The notes below the pieces were generated by a model, which did not search any database, was not told the origin of the DNA, and worked only from the letters and a program-made list of their open reading frames with translations. Positions 28,709-36,327 of a stretch of 64,000 nt of DNA are shown here, one piece after another; the first letter of the stretch is position 1, and the number at the start of each line of letters is the position of its first letter. Source of the stretch: Microscillaceae bacterium. Lineage in GTDB: Bacteria > Bacteroidota > Bacteroidia > Cytophagales > Microscillaceae. Where the stretch lies: NCBI GenBank assembly GCA_025054775.1, contig JANWZA010000002.1, positions 60,938 to 124,937 of the forward strand, in the 5' to 3' direction. A program made the position numbers and the translations under genes.

Positions 28709-29881
28709 CTATGAATAAGATAGGATTTGATTTTCGTGTTTAATGGTAAGTTTTGCTTTTTCAGCAGGCTCTACTCGCCCGATGATTTGTGCCTCAATCC
28801 CAAAACTTTGAGCTATGTGTATCAAATCAGTAGCGATTTGTTCGTCAGTATAAATTTCTAATCTATGCCCCATGTTAAAAACACGATACATTTCTTGCCA
28901 ATCGGTTTGAGCGTGAGTCTGTATCAACTGAAAAAGAGGCGGAGTAGGTAACAAATTGTCTTTGATAATGTGCAAATTTTCTACAAAATGCAGTATTTTA
29001 GTTTGCCCACCACCGCTACAATGTACCATACCATAGATTTGATTTCGGTAATGAGCCAAAATTTCTTTCACCACAGGGGCATAAGTACGTGTGGGAGAAA
29101 GTACTAGTTTTCCTGCGGTAATTTTGCCAAAATTAGGAATTTCTATTTTGTCAAGTAAGTCATATTTCCCTACATAAACCAAGGAATTATCTAGTTGATT
29201 GTCAAAACTTTCAGGAAATTCTTGTGCTAAAGGTTTATGAAATATGTCATGCCTTGCTGAGGTAAGCCCGTTACTGCCTATGCCGCTATTATATTCGCTT
29301 TCATATACAGCCTTTCCTGCGGAGGCAAAACCTACAATAACATTTCCTGCGCAAATACGGCTATTGTCAATAATTTCACTTCGCAAGGCACGTGCTGTAA
29401 CTGTACTATCTACTACAATAGTACGTACTAAATCACCAATATCAGCGGTTTCGCCGCCTGTGTTATATAAGTTTATTCCATATTGGTACATTTGCTCAAT
29501 AAATTCTTGCGTACCTTCAATAATAGCTCGTATTACCTCACCTGAAATCAAGTGTTTATTGCGTCCAATGGTAGAGGAGACTAACAAGTTATTAGTGATA
29601 CCTACACAAATCAAATCATCCAAATTCATTACAAGAGCATCTTGGGCAATGCCTTTCCAAACAGATAAATCACCTGTACGTTTCCAGTACATATATGCCA
29701 AAGCCGATTTCGTGCCTGCCCCGTCAGCATGCATTACATTACAAAACTTGTCATCATTTCCTAAAATATCAGGAATGATTTTGCAAAAAGCCTTAGGGAA
29801 TAGCCCTTTATCTAAATGTTGAATAGCTTGGTGTACGTCTTCTTTGGTTGCCGATACCCCACGTTTTGAATATTTAAGCAT
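28709..29881 (-). CDS. purM: Phosphoribosylformylglycinamidine cyclo-ligase (AIR synthase)
   Basis: Fifth step of purine synthesis: ATP-dependent ring closure of FGAM to AIR. The 390-aa protein matches the longer Bacteroidota form and has MHADGAGTKSALAYMYW, NLDDLICVGITNNLLVSSTIGRN, NTGGETADIGDLVRTIVVD, GFASAGKAVYESEYNSGIGSNGLTSARHD and a C-terminal MVHCSGGGQTK. It is divergent from folA, and the two promoter regions overlap. Confidence 0.93.
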   Translation of the reverse strand: MLKYSKRGVSATKEDVHQAIQHLDKGLFPKAFCKIIPDILGNDDKFCNVMHADGAGTKSALAYMYWKRTGDLSVWKGIAQDALVMNLDDLICVGITNNLLVSSTIGRNKHLISGEVIRAIIEGTQEFIEQMYQYGINLYNTGGETADIGDLVRTIVVDSTVTARALRSEIIDNSRICAGNVIVGFASAGKAVYESEYNSGIGSNGLTSARHDIFHKPLAQEFPESFDNQLDNSLVYVGKYDLLDKIEIPNFGKITAGKLVLSPTRTYAPVVKEILAHYRNQIYGMVHCSGGGQTKILHFVENLHIIKDNLLPTPPLFQLIQTHAQTDWQEMYRVFNMGHRLEIYTDEQIATDLIHIAQSFGIEAQIIGRVEPAEKAKLTIKHENQILSYS

Positions 29882-29910
29882 AGAATTACGTTGTGCGTGT
29901 AAGTAAGAAA

Positions 29911-29939
29911 CAAAGCTACAAAAAATCTTACTTTTGCAA
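29911..29939 (-). promoter_or_regulatory. Promoter of purM, overlapping the folA promoter
   Basis: Minus strand: TTG (29939-29937), an 18-bp spacer, TAGCTTTG (29918-29911). It lies 30 bp before the purM ATG. Confidence 0.55.
29929..29936 (+). promoter_or_regulatory. -7 promoter element of folA
   Basis: TACTTTTG followed by C, 32 bp before the folA ATG and lying inside the spacer of the opposite-strand purM promoter. Polymerase could not occupy both at once. Confidence 0.5.
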
Positions 29940-29968
29940 AAAAGGAATGTTTACTAGCTCTGCTTCAT

Positions 29969-30532
29969 ATGAGAATTTCAATTGTCGTAGCTATGACTCT
30001 TAATCGTTGTATTGGCAAAAATGGTACTTTACCTTGGCATTTACCTAACGACTTGAAATATTTTAAGCAACTAACCACAGGACACTGCATAATCATGGGA
30101 CGCAAAACTTTTGAAGCCATTGGTAAGGTGTTGCCTCAACGTATCAATATTGTAGTAAGCCAACAACCTGATTATCAAATAGAAAATGCCTTTGTAGTAC
30201 CTACCCTTGAAAAAGCCTTTTCTACAGCACAAGCCCAGCAGGAAAGCGAATGTTTTGTAATTGGGGGGGGGCAAATTTATGCTCAAGCTCTTGCCCAAGC
30301 TCATACAATTTACCTCACTCTCATAAAAACAGAAGTGGCAGGAGATACCTTTTTTCCTGAATTTTCCTTGTCTGAATGGCAGCTTGTTGCAAATCAGAGC
30401 TTTGAAATAGATGCCAAACACCCATGGGCTTATGAATTTCAAGTGTGGGAGAGGGTAGGTAAGTTAGCTATGGGTCTACCAAAATCAAAAATAGATTTTT
30501 ATCCCCCTAAAACCCAAAATTTGCGTATTTAG
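29969..30532 (+). CDS. folA: Dihydrofolate reductase
   Basis: Reduces dihydrofolate to tetrahydrofolate with NADPH. The 187-aa protein shows ISIVVAMTLNRCIGKNGTLPWHLPNDLKYF with the substrate-binding Asp, IIMGRKTFEAIGKVLPQRINIVVS, and the NADPH-binding segment FVIGGGQIYAQAL, then TEVAGDTFFPEF. The catalytic domain ends at about residue 165, so the C-terminus carries some 20 extra residues (GLPKSKIDFYPPKTQ) of no known role. No thyA lies next to it. It is divergent from purM, whose pathway also depends on folate. Confidence 0.95.
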   Translation: MRISIVVAMTLNRCIGKNGTLPWHLPNDLKYFKQLTTGHCIIMGRKTFEAIGKVLPQRINIVVSQQPDYQIENAFVVPTLEKAFSTAQAQQESECFVIGGGQIYAQALAQAHTIYLTLIKTEVAGDTFFPEFSLSEWQLVANQSFEIDAKHPWAYEFQVWERVGKLAMGLPKSKIDFYPPKTQNLRI

Positions 30533-30686
30533 ATTGTTTTACCTAAATTTGTATAGTTTACAAGTGTACCTTCTTACTGGTAAACTATTTTTTTTTACTT
30601 GCTACTTTGCCTTACCTAATTATTTTGTAATCATTTTTTGCACTTTTAGGGTCTATTTTTTCAACTTGTATCTTAATCTTACAATT

Positions 30687-32219
30687 ATGGAGTCTTTGAC
30701 TGAGCTTGTCAAGATTATTACGCAAAAGCGTATGAAGCGTATAGAGCTTTTTGATGAAGCTAGTCGTAATAAAGCAAGCAACTACTTCAAATTATTTGAT
30801 GGTATTCACTCAGGCAAATACCGAAAAGATGAAGATGCCGCCAAAGATTTGTACGCCTGTAAACCTCATGAAAAGAAATATCTCATTTTGAAAACGCGTC
30901 TCAAACAAAAACTTATGAATATGCTCTTTTTTATTGATATAGAGCATATTCGGGACATGCCTGCATATAAAAAAGTTTTATTAGAATGCAATCGGGCTAT
31001 TTATTCTGCTAAAACACTATATCTAAATAATGCCTTCAAGTCAGCTATTCCTATTTTAGAAAAAACCGTCAAAATGGCACAGGATTATGGGCTCTCCCAA
31101 GTAGAATTGGAAGCGGCTAATATGCTTAAAAGTTATTATTTCAAGAAAAAATGTTATAAGGAATACGAACATTTCAAAGCCCTTGCCTGTGAGGCAGAGG
31201 ATAGGCTAATTTGTGAGCATAAAGCAGAAAAATACTACCAAGAAACTATAATGGTTTACCAAAGAGTAGCCGCTAACAAGCCCATAGCACAAAAAATGGC
31301 AACTACTTATTTGGAAGAGTTAGCTAATTACCTTGAAAAATATCCCACAAATCATAAAATTCGTACTTTCTACTATAAGTTTCAGATTTTTTACTATCAA
31401 AGTAGCAACAATTATCCTCGTTTGCTTGAAGTGCTTACAGAACGTGAAGAACATGTAAAGAATACACCTGCTCTTTTTTCCAAAAAAAAATTAGAAGAGA
31501 TTCAATTAGAAAAAATAAATACTTATTTTCACTTGAACAAGCCTCAAGAGGTTGAGCAATATATTCAAGAAAAAGTACATATTACTGCAGGAACGCACAA
31601 CTGGTTTTATATGCAGGAGTACAGATATTTAATAGCTATGCACACATCTAACTATGTATTTGCAGCACAAATATTTCAACAAACTCTTAAAGATGCTAAT
31701 TTCAGGCTGTTACCCGCTAGCCAAAAAGAACGATGGCAAGTTTTTCAACTTTATTTACATTATATCTACAAAAGTCAGAAAATAAAATGTATTAGAGAGT
31801 ATATTCAAAACGCAAAAATTAAGTACAAATTAAGCAGTTACATTCTCCAAATACCTAACTTTTCCAAAGAACGACGAGGAATTAACTTGGCTATCCTACT
31901 CGTACAGATACTTTTTCATTTAGAGAAATTCAATACTGAAGCCATAGGAAAATGTATTGAAGAAATGGAGAAATACAGCCGTAAATATCCCAAAATAGAT
32001 GCTAACTACCGTAGTGAATGCTTTACGATTATGCTCGCTCAAATGAAGAAAGAAAACTATCGCTTTTTTCAAACTCGCAGAGCCACAGAAAAGTTGTACC
32101 AAGAGCTACAAAAGACTCCTATGGAATATCATGGCGGTAACAAAGCCTTAGAAATATTGCCCTATACTAACTTGTGGGATATGATTTTAGAAAAGCTAAA
32201 ACATTTTAGATATGGCTAA
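30687..32219 (+). CDS. Uncharacterised helical-repeat protein (TPR-like)
   Basis: Not recognised by name. The 510-aa protein is almost entirely alpha-helical, basic and Tyr/Lys-rich, with a repeating pattern of paired helices (for example SAIPILEKTVKMAQDYGLSQ, and FAAQIFQQTLKDANFRLLPA) that suggests degenerate TPR-like units. There is no signal peptide or TM segment if translation starts at the ATG at 30687 (MESLTELVKIITQKRM). The upstream in-frame extension is a Phe/Leu/Tyr-rich run and is probably not translated. It is cytoplasmic and possibly a scaffold. rpsO is convergent downstream. Confidence 0.7.
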   Translation: MESLTELVKIITQKRMKRIELFDEASRNKASNYFKLFDGIHSGKYRKDEDAAKDLYACKPHEKKYLILKTRLKQKLMNMLFFIDIEHIRDMPAYKKVLLECNRAIYSAKTLYLNNAFKSAIPILEKTVKMAQDYGLSQVELEAANMLKSYYFKKKCYKEYEHFKALACEAEDRLICEHKAEKYYQETIMVYQRVAANKPIAQKMATTYLEELANYLEKYPTNHKIRTFYYKFQIFYYQSSNNYPRLLEVLTEREEHVKNTPALFSKKKLEEIQLEKINTYFHLNKPQEVEQYIQEKVHITAGTHNWFYMQEYRYLIAMHTSNYVFAAQIFQQTLKDANFRLLPASQKERWQVFQLYLHYIYKSQKIKCIREYIQNAKIKYKLSSYILQIPNFSKERRGINLAILLVQILFHLEKFNTEAIGKCIEEMEKYSRKYPKIDANYRSECFTIMLAQMKKENYRFFQTRRATEKLYQELQKTPMEYHGGNKALEILPYTNLWDMILEKLKHFRYG

Positions 32220-32252
32220 AATGTTCACTTTTTATTAATTGGTAGTTTAGTT

Positions 32253-32291
32253 GAAAAAACCTTCGCATTGTACACAAATACAACCGAAGGT
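32253..32291 (-). terminator. Intrinsic terminator of rpsO
   Basis: Minus strand: ACCTTCG (32291-32285), a 19-nt loop, CGAAGGT (32265-32259), then T5. It lies just downstream of the rpsO stop codon. Confidence 0.65.
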
Positions 32292-32304
32292 AAGCCGTGA
32301 AAAG

Positions 32305-32580
32305 CTATTTTCTGATATTAAGCATGCTGATAATACTTCTATATCGTTGAATATCTGCTCTTTGTAAGTAGTTAAGTAAACGGCGACGTTTCCCTACTAA
32401 TTTAAGTAATCCTAAACGTGAGGCATTGTCTTTGGGATGTTGCTTCAAGTGTTCTGTAAGGTGATTGATACGATAGGTAAATAAAGCTATCTGCGATTCT
32501 GCCGAACCTGTATCTTGCTTTGATTTATGAGCCCCGTATTGTTCAAAAAGTTCTTGTTTTTTTTCTTTTGTAAGATACAT
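32305..32580 (-). CDS. rpsO: 30S ribosomal protein S15
   Basis: Small-subunit protein that binds 16S rRNA early in assembly. The 91-aa sequence has the family signatures QDTGSAESQIALFTYRINHLTEHLKQHPKD and SRLGLLKLVGKRRRLLNYLQ. The ATG at 32580 (MYLTKEKKQEL) gives the normal length; an in-frame TTG three codons upstream is not needed. It is a single-gene unit with its own promoter and terminator; pnp, often next to rpsO, is not here. Confidence 0.96.
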   Translation of the reverse strand: MYLTKEKKQELFEQYGAHKSKQDTGSAESQIALFTYRINHLTEHLKQHPKDNASRLGLLKLVGKRRRLLNYLQRADIQRYRSIISMLNIRK

Positions 32581-32628
32581 ATTTTTCAACGAGAAATTTG
32601 CTTTTAATAAAAAAAACTTTTAGGGTTG

Positions 32629-32659
32629 CAAAAATAGGAATTTTATTTCAAACATACAA
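32629..32659 (-). promoter_or_regulatory. Promoter of rpsO
   Basis: Minus strand TTG (32659-32657), a 20-bp spacer, TATTTTTG (32636-32629) followed by C: a good match to TTG-N19/20-TAnnTTTG, 48 bp before the start codon. Confidence 0.65.
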
Positions 32660-32694
32660 TTTTTTTACTTTTTACTAAATCAATAAGAATTGGC

Positions 32695-33699
32695 TTAACA
32701 CAGCATTAAGTTACATCCTCGTATTTCTGCTTGGTTATTTCTACCGAGTACTTTGAATTGATTGAAACCTACTTGCTCCCCTATGTCCTGTGTTGCAATA
32801 AAAGCACACGAGTCAGCATTAGCTAAATCTATCACGTGGATAATCCCACGCTTACGGCTTCTGCTTACATCAAACACATCGTATTTATCTCCTAAAAGGA
32901 TTTGCATAGTGGGTGGACAAGTAAAAATCTCTTGCCCTTGCGAATAGGCTTGTGAAAGCAGTTCGGTCATGCCGTATTCTGAATGAATGTCGGCAACTTG
33001 GAAGGCACGTCTCAAAAAATCGTGTACTTCGCTGCGCGTAAGTTCGGGTTGTCTGCCTTTCATACCACCTGTTTCCATAATTAAAGTACGTTGCAAAGGC
33101 ATGGCAAATTCTTGGGCAAAAGCTAATAAGGCAAACGTAACCCCTAAGAGCAATATTTTTTTTGAGGTATTTTTTTCTAAAAAAGTGAGTTTTTGGGCTA
33201 ATTCTTGCATATTATTCAGGTAGAAGCCTGAATGTGGATTTTGCGTTTGCTCTATAAAATGTTTTACCATAAACACCAAAGATGAATTGCCACGCTCTAA
33301 ATAAGAAGGCAAAAGGGCTAAAATTATCCAATCTTGTAAGCTGCCATAAAACTGCTCAAAAATATGTTGGCTTATTTTTTGATAAAAGTTTATGTCTTTG
33401 AGGTAATGTCTGCTCGGGGTTTGTCCTGTGGTGCCACTACTTTCAAAGATGAGCATTTCAGGAGTGTTTTCGGTTTCTATGCGAAAAGTTTTGAATAATT
33501 GAATAGGTAAGAATGGAATTTGCTCTGTACTTTGTACGAGTGCAAGATTATCTCTGCGAATAAGCCGTAAATATTCACGATAAGTTGTATTATAGGTAGC
33601 TTGAAAGTGAAAAAGTTGTAAAGCCTTTGCTTCAAATTCTTGAGTAGAAAGGCTAAAAAGTTGTTGCTTAAAATGCTTAATGAAATTTGCAGAATACAT
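32695..33699 (-). CDS. LuxE / acyl-protein synthetase-like protein (ANL superfamily)
   Basis: A 334-aa protein with the nucleotide-binding core of adenylate-forming enzymes: FESSGTTGQTPSRHY (P-loop-like, about residues 85-100), HSEYGMTELLSQAYS, and a C-terminal GEQVGFNQFKVLGRNNQAEIRGCNLML. In Bacteroidota such genes are commonly labelled acyl transferases; LuxE activates fatty acids as acyl-AMP and carries them on itself. Here there is no luciferase or reductase gene, so the acyl acceptor is unknown. The start is the ATG at 33699. Confidence 0.75.
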   Translation of the reverse strand: MYSANFIKHFKQQLFSLSTQEFEAKALQLFHFQATYNTTYREYLRLIRRDNLALVQSTEQIPFLPIQLFKTFRIETENTPEMLIFESSGTTGQTPSRHYLKDINFYQKISQHIFEQFYGSLQDWIILALLPSYLERGNSSLVFMVKHFIEQTQNPHSGFYLNNMQELAQKLTFLEKNTSKKILLLGVTFALLAFAQEFAMPLQRTLIMETGGMKGRQPELTRSEVHDFLRRAFQVADIHSEYGMTELLSQAYSQGQEIFTCPPTMQILLGDKYDVFDVSRSRKRGIIHVIDLANADSCAFIATQDIGEQVGFNQFKVLGRNNQAEIRGCNLMLC

Positions 33700-33812
33700 T
33701 TTTGGTAAAAAGCTTATTTATATTCTTTTGTTGTAATCATTTAAGCTTGAGTAGGAGTGTTTTTTTATTTTTGTATCATGTTTTGCTATTGAACTAACCT
33801 TACACAGGTAAT

Positions 33813-34259
33813 ATGTACAGCCTTTTCTATTATTTTTTAGTAATAAATTTACTAGCTATTATATCGCTCAAAGCTCAAAATCGTACTGAAGCTATGAGCA
33901 AAGATACAACACAAAATAATAATACCACTCCATTAGTGCAAGGTGCCTCCTACATTTCTTTTAAGGAGAAAATATACCATTTTGGCAGAGTGAAACAAGG
34001 TGAAAAAGTGAGATATAGCTTTCAGTTTATTAATCTTGGCACACAAGACTTATTTCTTTATGAAGTACAAACTTCATGTGGCTGCACAGTAACTACTTGG
34101 CCGCGCAAAGCCATTAAGCCCCAAGAAAGTAGCGAAGTAGAAATTGTATTTGATACTACTAACAAATTAGGAATGCAAAATAAAGTGGTACTGATTATTT
34201 CTAACGCTCAAAATAAAGAAGAGAAACTAACGCTCACAGGCGAGGTGATATTACCCTGA
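33813..34259 (+). CDS. DUF1573 domain secreted protein
   Basis: A 148-aa exported protein. The signal peptide spans about residues 1-21 (LFYYFLVINLLAIISLKAQ). The remainder is one Ig-like DUF1573 domain: IYHFGRVKQGEKVRYSFQF, INLGTQDLFLYEVQTSCGCT and VEIVFDTTNKLGMQNKVV. The TSCGCT cysteine pair is the family hallmark. It is probably periplasmic or surface located with a structural role. A TATTTTTG element lies at 33766-33773, 40 bp before the start. The next gene on the same strand follows 57 bp later. Confidence 0.85.
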   Translation: MYSLFYYFLVINLLAIISLKAQNRTEAMSKDTTQNNNTTPLVQGASYISFKEKIYHFGRVKQGEKVRYSFQFINLGTQDLFLYEVQTSCGCTVTTWPRKAIKPQESSEVEIVFDTTNKLGMQNKVVLIISNAQNKEEKLTLTGEVILP

Positions 34260-34316
34260 AAAAATTATTCTATCTTTTTAACTTTTACTCATGCTTAATT
34301 TTTCCTTTTAACTACT

Positions 34317-35084
34317 ATGAAAAATGTTATCATTACGGGTAGCACTAGCGGAATAGGCTTGGGCATTGCCCGCGAGTTTGCCAAAGCAGGTTATGGCATT
34401 ACTTTCAACGGATTAGAAAAAAATGGCGAGGAGATTGCCGCACAAATTGCCCAAGAATTTGGCGTGAAAACTATTTTTGTAGCTGCTAATTTGCTCAAAT
34501 TAGAGGAGATTAAGCAATTAGCCGAAAAAACTTTTGAAGCCTTTGGCAAAGTAGATGTCTTGGTGAATAATGCGGGTGTGCAGTTTGTTTCACCTGTGGA
34601 GGATTTTCCAGAAGACAAGTGGCGTTTAATAATGGGTGTGAATTTAGATGCCACCTTTTTCCTCACGCAAGCCGTTTGGAAGCATATGAAAGAACGCAAG
34701 TTTGGACGTGTTATTAACATTACTTCGGCTCATGGCTTACGTGCCTCGGAGTTCAAATCGGCTTATGTAGCTTCTAAACACGCAGTAACAGGTTTGACCA
34801 AAGTACTCGCCTTAGAGGGTGCAGAATTTGGAATTACTTGCAATGCTATCTGCCCTGGATACGTGAAAACGCCTTTGGTAGAAGGACAAATTAAAGACCA
34901 AGCCAAAGCCCACAATATGTCGGAGGAGGAGGTAATTCAGAAAGTAATGCTCAAAAAACAAGCTATCAAAGAGTTTGTAAGTGTAGAACTTTTAGGCAAA
35001 TTAGCTTTGTTTTTAGCTTCTGAAGAGGCAAATATGATTACAGGTACGTCTATTCCTGTGGAAGGCGGCTGGGTGGTGCAATAA
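34317..35084 (+). CDS. 3-hydroxybutyrate dehydrogenase (short-chain dehydrogenase)
   Basis: A 255-aa classical SDR: GSTSGIG cofactor loop (residues 8-14), NNAG, and the catalytic Ser137, Tyr150 and Lys154 in SAYVASK, then CNAICPGYVKTPLVEGQI. The segment after PGYVKTPLVE and the end TGTSIPVEGGWVVQ match D-3-hydroxybutyrate dehydrogenases, which oxidise 3-hydroxybutyrate released from polyhydroxybutyrate to acetoacetate with NAD. The PhaE-like gene in this window supports a PHB-cycle role, though the two are not linked. Another SDR substrate is possible. Confidence 0.82.
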   Translation: MKNVIITGSTSGIGLGIAREFAKAGYGITFNGLEKNGEEIAAQIAQEFGVKTIFVAANLLKLEEIKQLAEKTFEAFGKVDVLVNNAGVQFVSPVEDFPEDKWRLIMGVNLDATFFLTQAVWKHMKERKFGRVINITSAHGLRASEFKSAYVASKHAVTGLTKVLALEGAEFGITCNAICPGYVKTPLVEGQIKDQAKAHNMSEEEVIQKVMLKKQAIKEFVSVELLGKLALFLASEEANMITGTSIPVEGGWVVQ

Positions 35085-35127
35085 ATAAAATTACAGTTTG
35101 TAATTTGATAGTTATATTATTGATTAT

Positions 35128-35164
35128 CAACACTTTCTAAGTTATTTCAACTTGGAAAGTGTTG
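35128..35164 (+). terminator. Hairpin downstream of the 3-hydroxybutyrate dehydrogenase gene
   Basis: CAACACTTTC-T-AAGTT, a 5-nt loop, AACTT-G-GAAAGTGTTG: a 16-bp stem with one G-T pair. It is followed by A-rich rather than T-rich sequence, so termination would be weak on this strand, but its position fits the end of the operon before the tRNA promoter. Confidence 0.5.
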
Positions 35165-35192
35165 TAAAAACAAAAAAATAAGTTTTTCAAAT

Positions 35193-35223
35193 TTTGGTTC
35201 TTTAAGAAAGTTATCTATATTTG
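35193..35223 (+). promoter_or_regulatory. Promoter of the tRNA-Ala/tRNA-Pro unit
   Basis: TTTG (35193-35196), a 19-bp spacer, TATATTTG (35216-35223) followed by C: a near-perfect Bacteroidota promoter ending 15 bp before the first tRNA nucleotide. Confidence 0.75.
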
Positions 35224-35238
35224 CAATCCAATTCGGAA

Positions 35239-35312
<74 letters not shown>

Positions 35313-35333
35313 CTAAAATTAGAATAGAGATTA

Positions 35334-35408
35334 CGGGGCGTAGCGTAGCCCGGTTATCGCGCCTGCTTTGGGAGCAGGAGGTCGCAAGTTCGAATCTTGC
35401 CGCCCCGA
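35334..35408 (+). tRNA. tRNA-Pro (anticodon UGG)
   Basis: A 75-nt cloverleaf. Acceptor CGGGGCG pairs with CGCCCCG, with discriminator A. Anticodon stem CCTGC/GCAGG around loop TTTGGGA (anticodon TGG). T arm GCAAG-TTCGAAT-CTTGC. C1-G72 is typical of bacterial tRNA-Pro. It lies 21 bp after tRNA-Ala and shares its promoter; CCA is not encoded. Confidence 0.95.
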
Positions 35409-35418
35409 CTAAATAAGG

Positions 35419-35453
35419 AAAGCCTTTTTGATTTTTCAAAAAGGCTTTTTTTG
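35419..35453 (+). terminator. Intrinsic terminator of the tRNA unit
   Basis: AAAGCCTTTTTG, a 6-nt loop, CAAAAAGGCTTT followed by more T: a 12-bp perfect stem with a U tail, 11 bp after tRNA-Pro. Confidence 0.85.
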
Positions 35454-35523
35454 TTTGTGTGGTGTGGTATCTTTATGTGGTTTTTAGTGTTTGATAAATC
35501 AAATCCTATTTCTTGCGTTAGGG

Positions 35524-35630
35524 ATTGAAAGGGCAAACCCGAAGGGTTTGGTGCGTAGCACCGAAGCGTCAGCGAAGCCCTGCAAAGCCCGCCCTTTTGC
35601 CCTTTGAGCGGTAGCGAAAAGGGCAAAAGG
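35524..35630. repeat. GC-rich cluster of nested hairpins
   Basis: Three consecutive inverted repeats in an otherwise AT-rich genome: AAACCC-GAA-GGGTTT (35535-35549), GGTGC-GTA-GCACC (35550-35562), and a 13-bp perfect stem CCTTTTGCCCTTT (35593-35605) with AAAGGGCAAAAGG (35618-35630) around a 12-nt loop. A third copy of the AAAGGGCAAA motif begins the cluster at about 35528 and can pair with the left arm of the last stem. There is no ORF with a recognisable product. It resembles an intergenic palindromic element (REP/BIME-like); a second copy is not seen in the window. Confidence 0.65.
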
Positions 35631-35684
35631 AACACCCAAAAAAAATAGTTATTGGAAATTATACTGTAAGCTAAGTAAATACGC

Positions 35685-36242
35685 TTAATCTACCACTACC
35701 ACATTGAAACTTGCTTCGATATCAGTACTACCGCCTGCCATAGGATAGTTTGTTTCGTTTAGGTTTGCCGTCGCTTTACGCAATTCGTGGCGAAGGACTA
35801 CGGTAAGCACGCCGCGAGTTGCGCCAAAAGTTTGTACGTGATTTACCAAACCGATTGGTAGGTTATTCTTGTCGTTGTCTTGGTATGAAAAAGCGATAAA
35901 GTTTTGAGGCACGCGGATAAAAAAGAATTGATGCGTTTCAGCTTCTTTTTTAATTTGGTCGGTGAGGTCTTTATCTTTGCCCATTACTTTGAGCGTTACC
36001 TTGTATGCCGTATTTGAGCGAAGCGTAGGTTCTACCCTTACAGGCTCCATTGGTCCTAGACCGTCGGGGTCTGTAAATTGAAAAACTACGGGGCCACCAC
36101 CAGAAATCGGTGTGAAAGTCATAGCTAATTGCGTAATTTCCTCATGCTCGTGGTCATGGTCGTGGTCATCTTTTTTGCAACCAACCCAAGCAAAAGTGGC
36201 TAATGCGATAAAGAAAATAGTTTGTGTGAAGAGTTTTTTCAT
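35685..36242 (-). CDS. His/Asp-rich lipoprotein downstream of a TonB receptor
   Basis: The 185-aa lipoprotein has a signal peptide ending in lipobox AWVGC (Cys about 22), directly followed by the metal-chelating run KKDDHDHDHEHEE. The rest (MTFTPISGGGPVVFQFTDPD, LRSNTAYKVTLKVMGKD, FGATRGVLTVVLRHELRKA) is beta-rich. It follows the TonB receptor by 85 bp on the same strand and is probably co-transcribed. The His-rich head suggests binding of Zn or another divalent metal at the cell surface or in the periplasm. The ATG at 36242 is chosen because it starts the signal peptide. Confidence 0.8.
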   Translation of the reverse strand: MKKLFTQTIFFIALATFAWVGCKKDDHDHDHEHEEITQLAMTFTPISGGGPVVFQFTDPDGLGPMEPVRVEPTLRSNTAYKVTLKVMGKDKDLTDQIKKEAETHQFFFIRVPQNFIAFSYQDNDKNNLPIGLVNHVQTFGATRGVLTVVLRHELRKATANLNETNYPMAGGSTDIEASFNVVVVD

Positions 36243-36327
36243 GTCTGTCTGAAAAATTGAGTGTGTAAAATTAGGTTTATGAATTACAAATATAGCAATT
36301 TTTAGAAAAAAGTAGTTTTTCAAAAGT

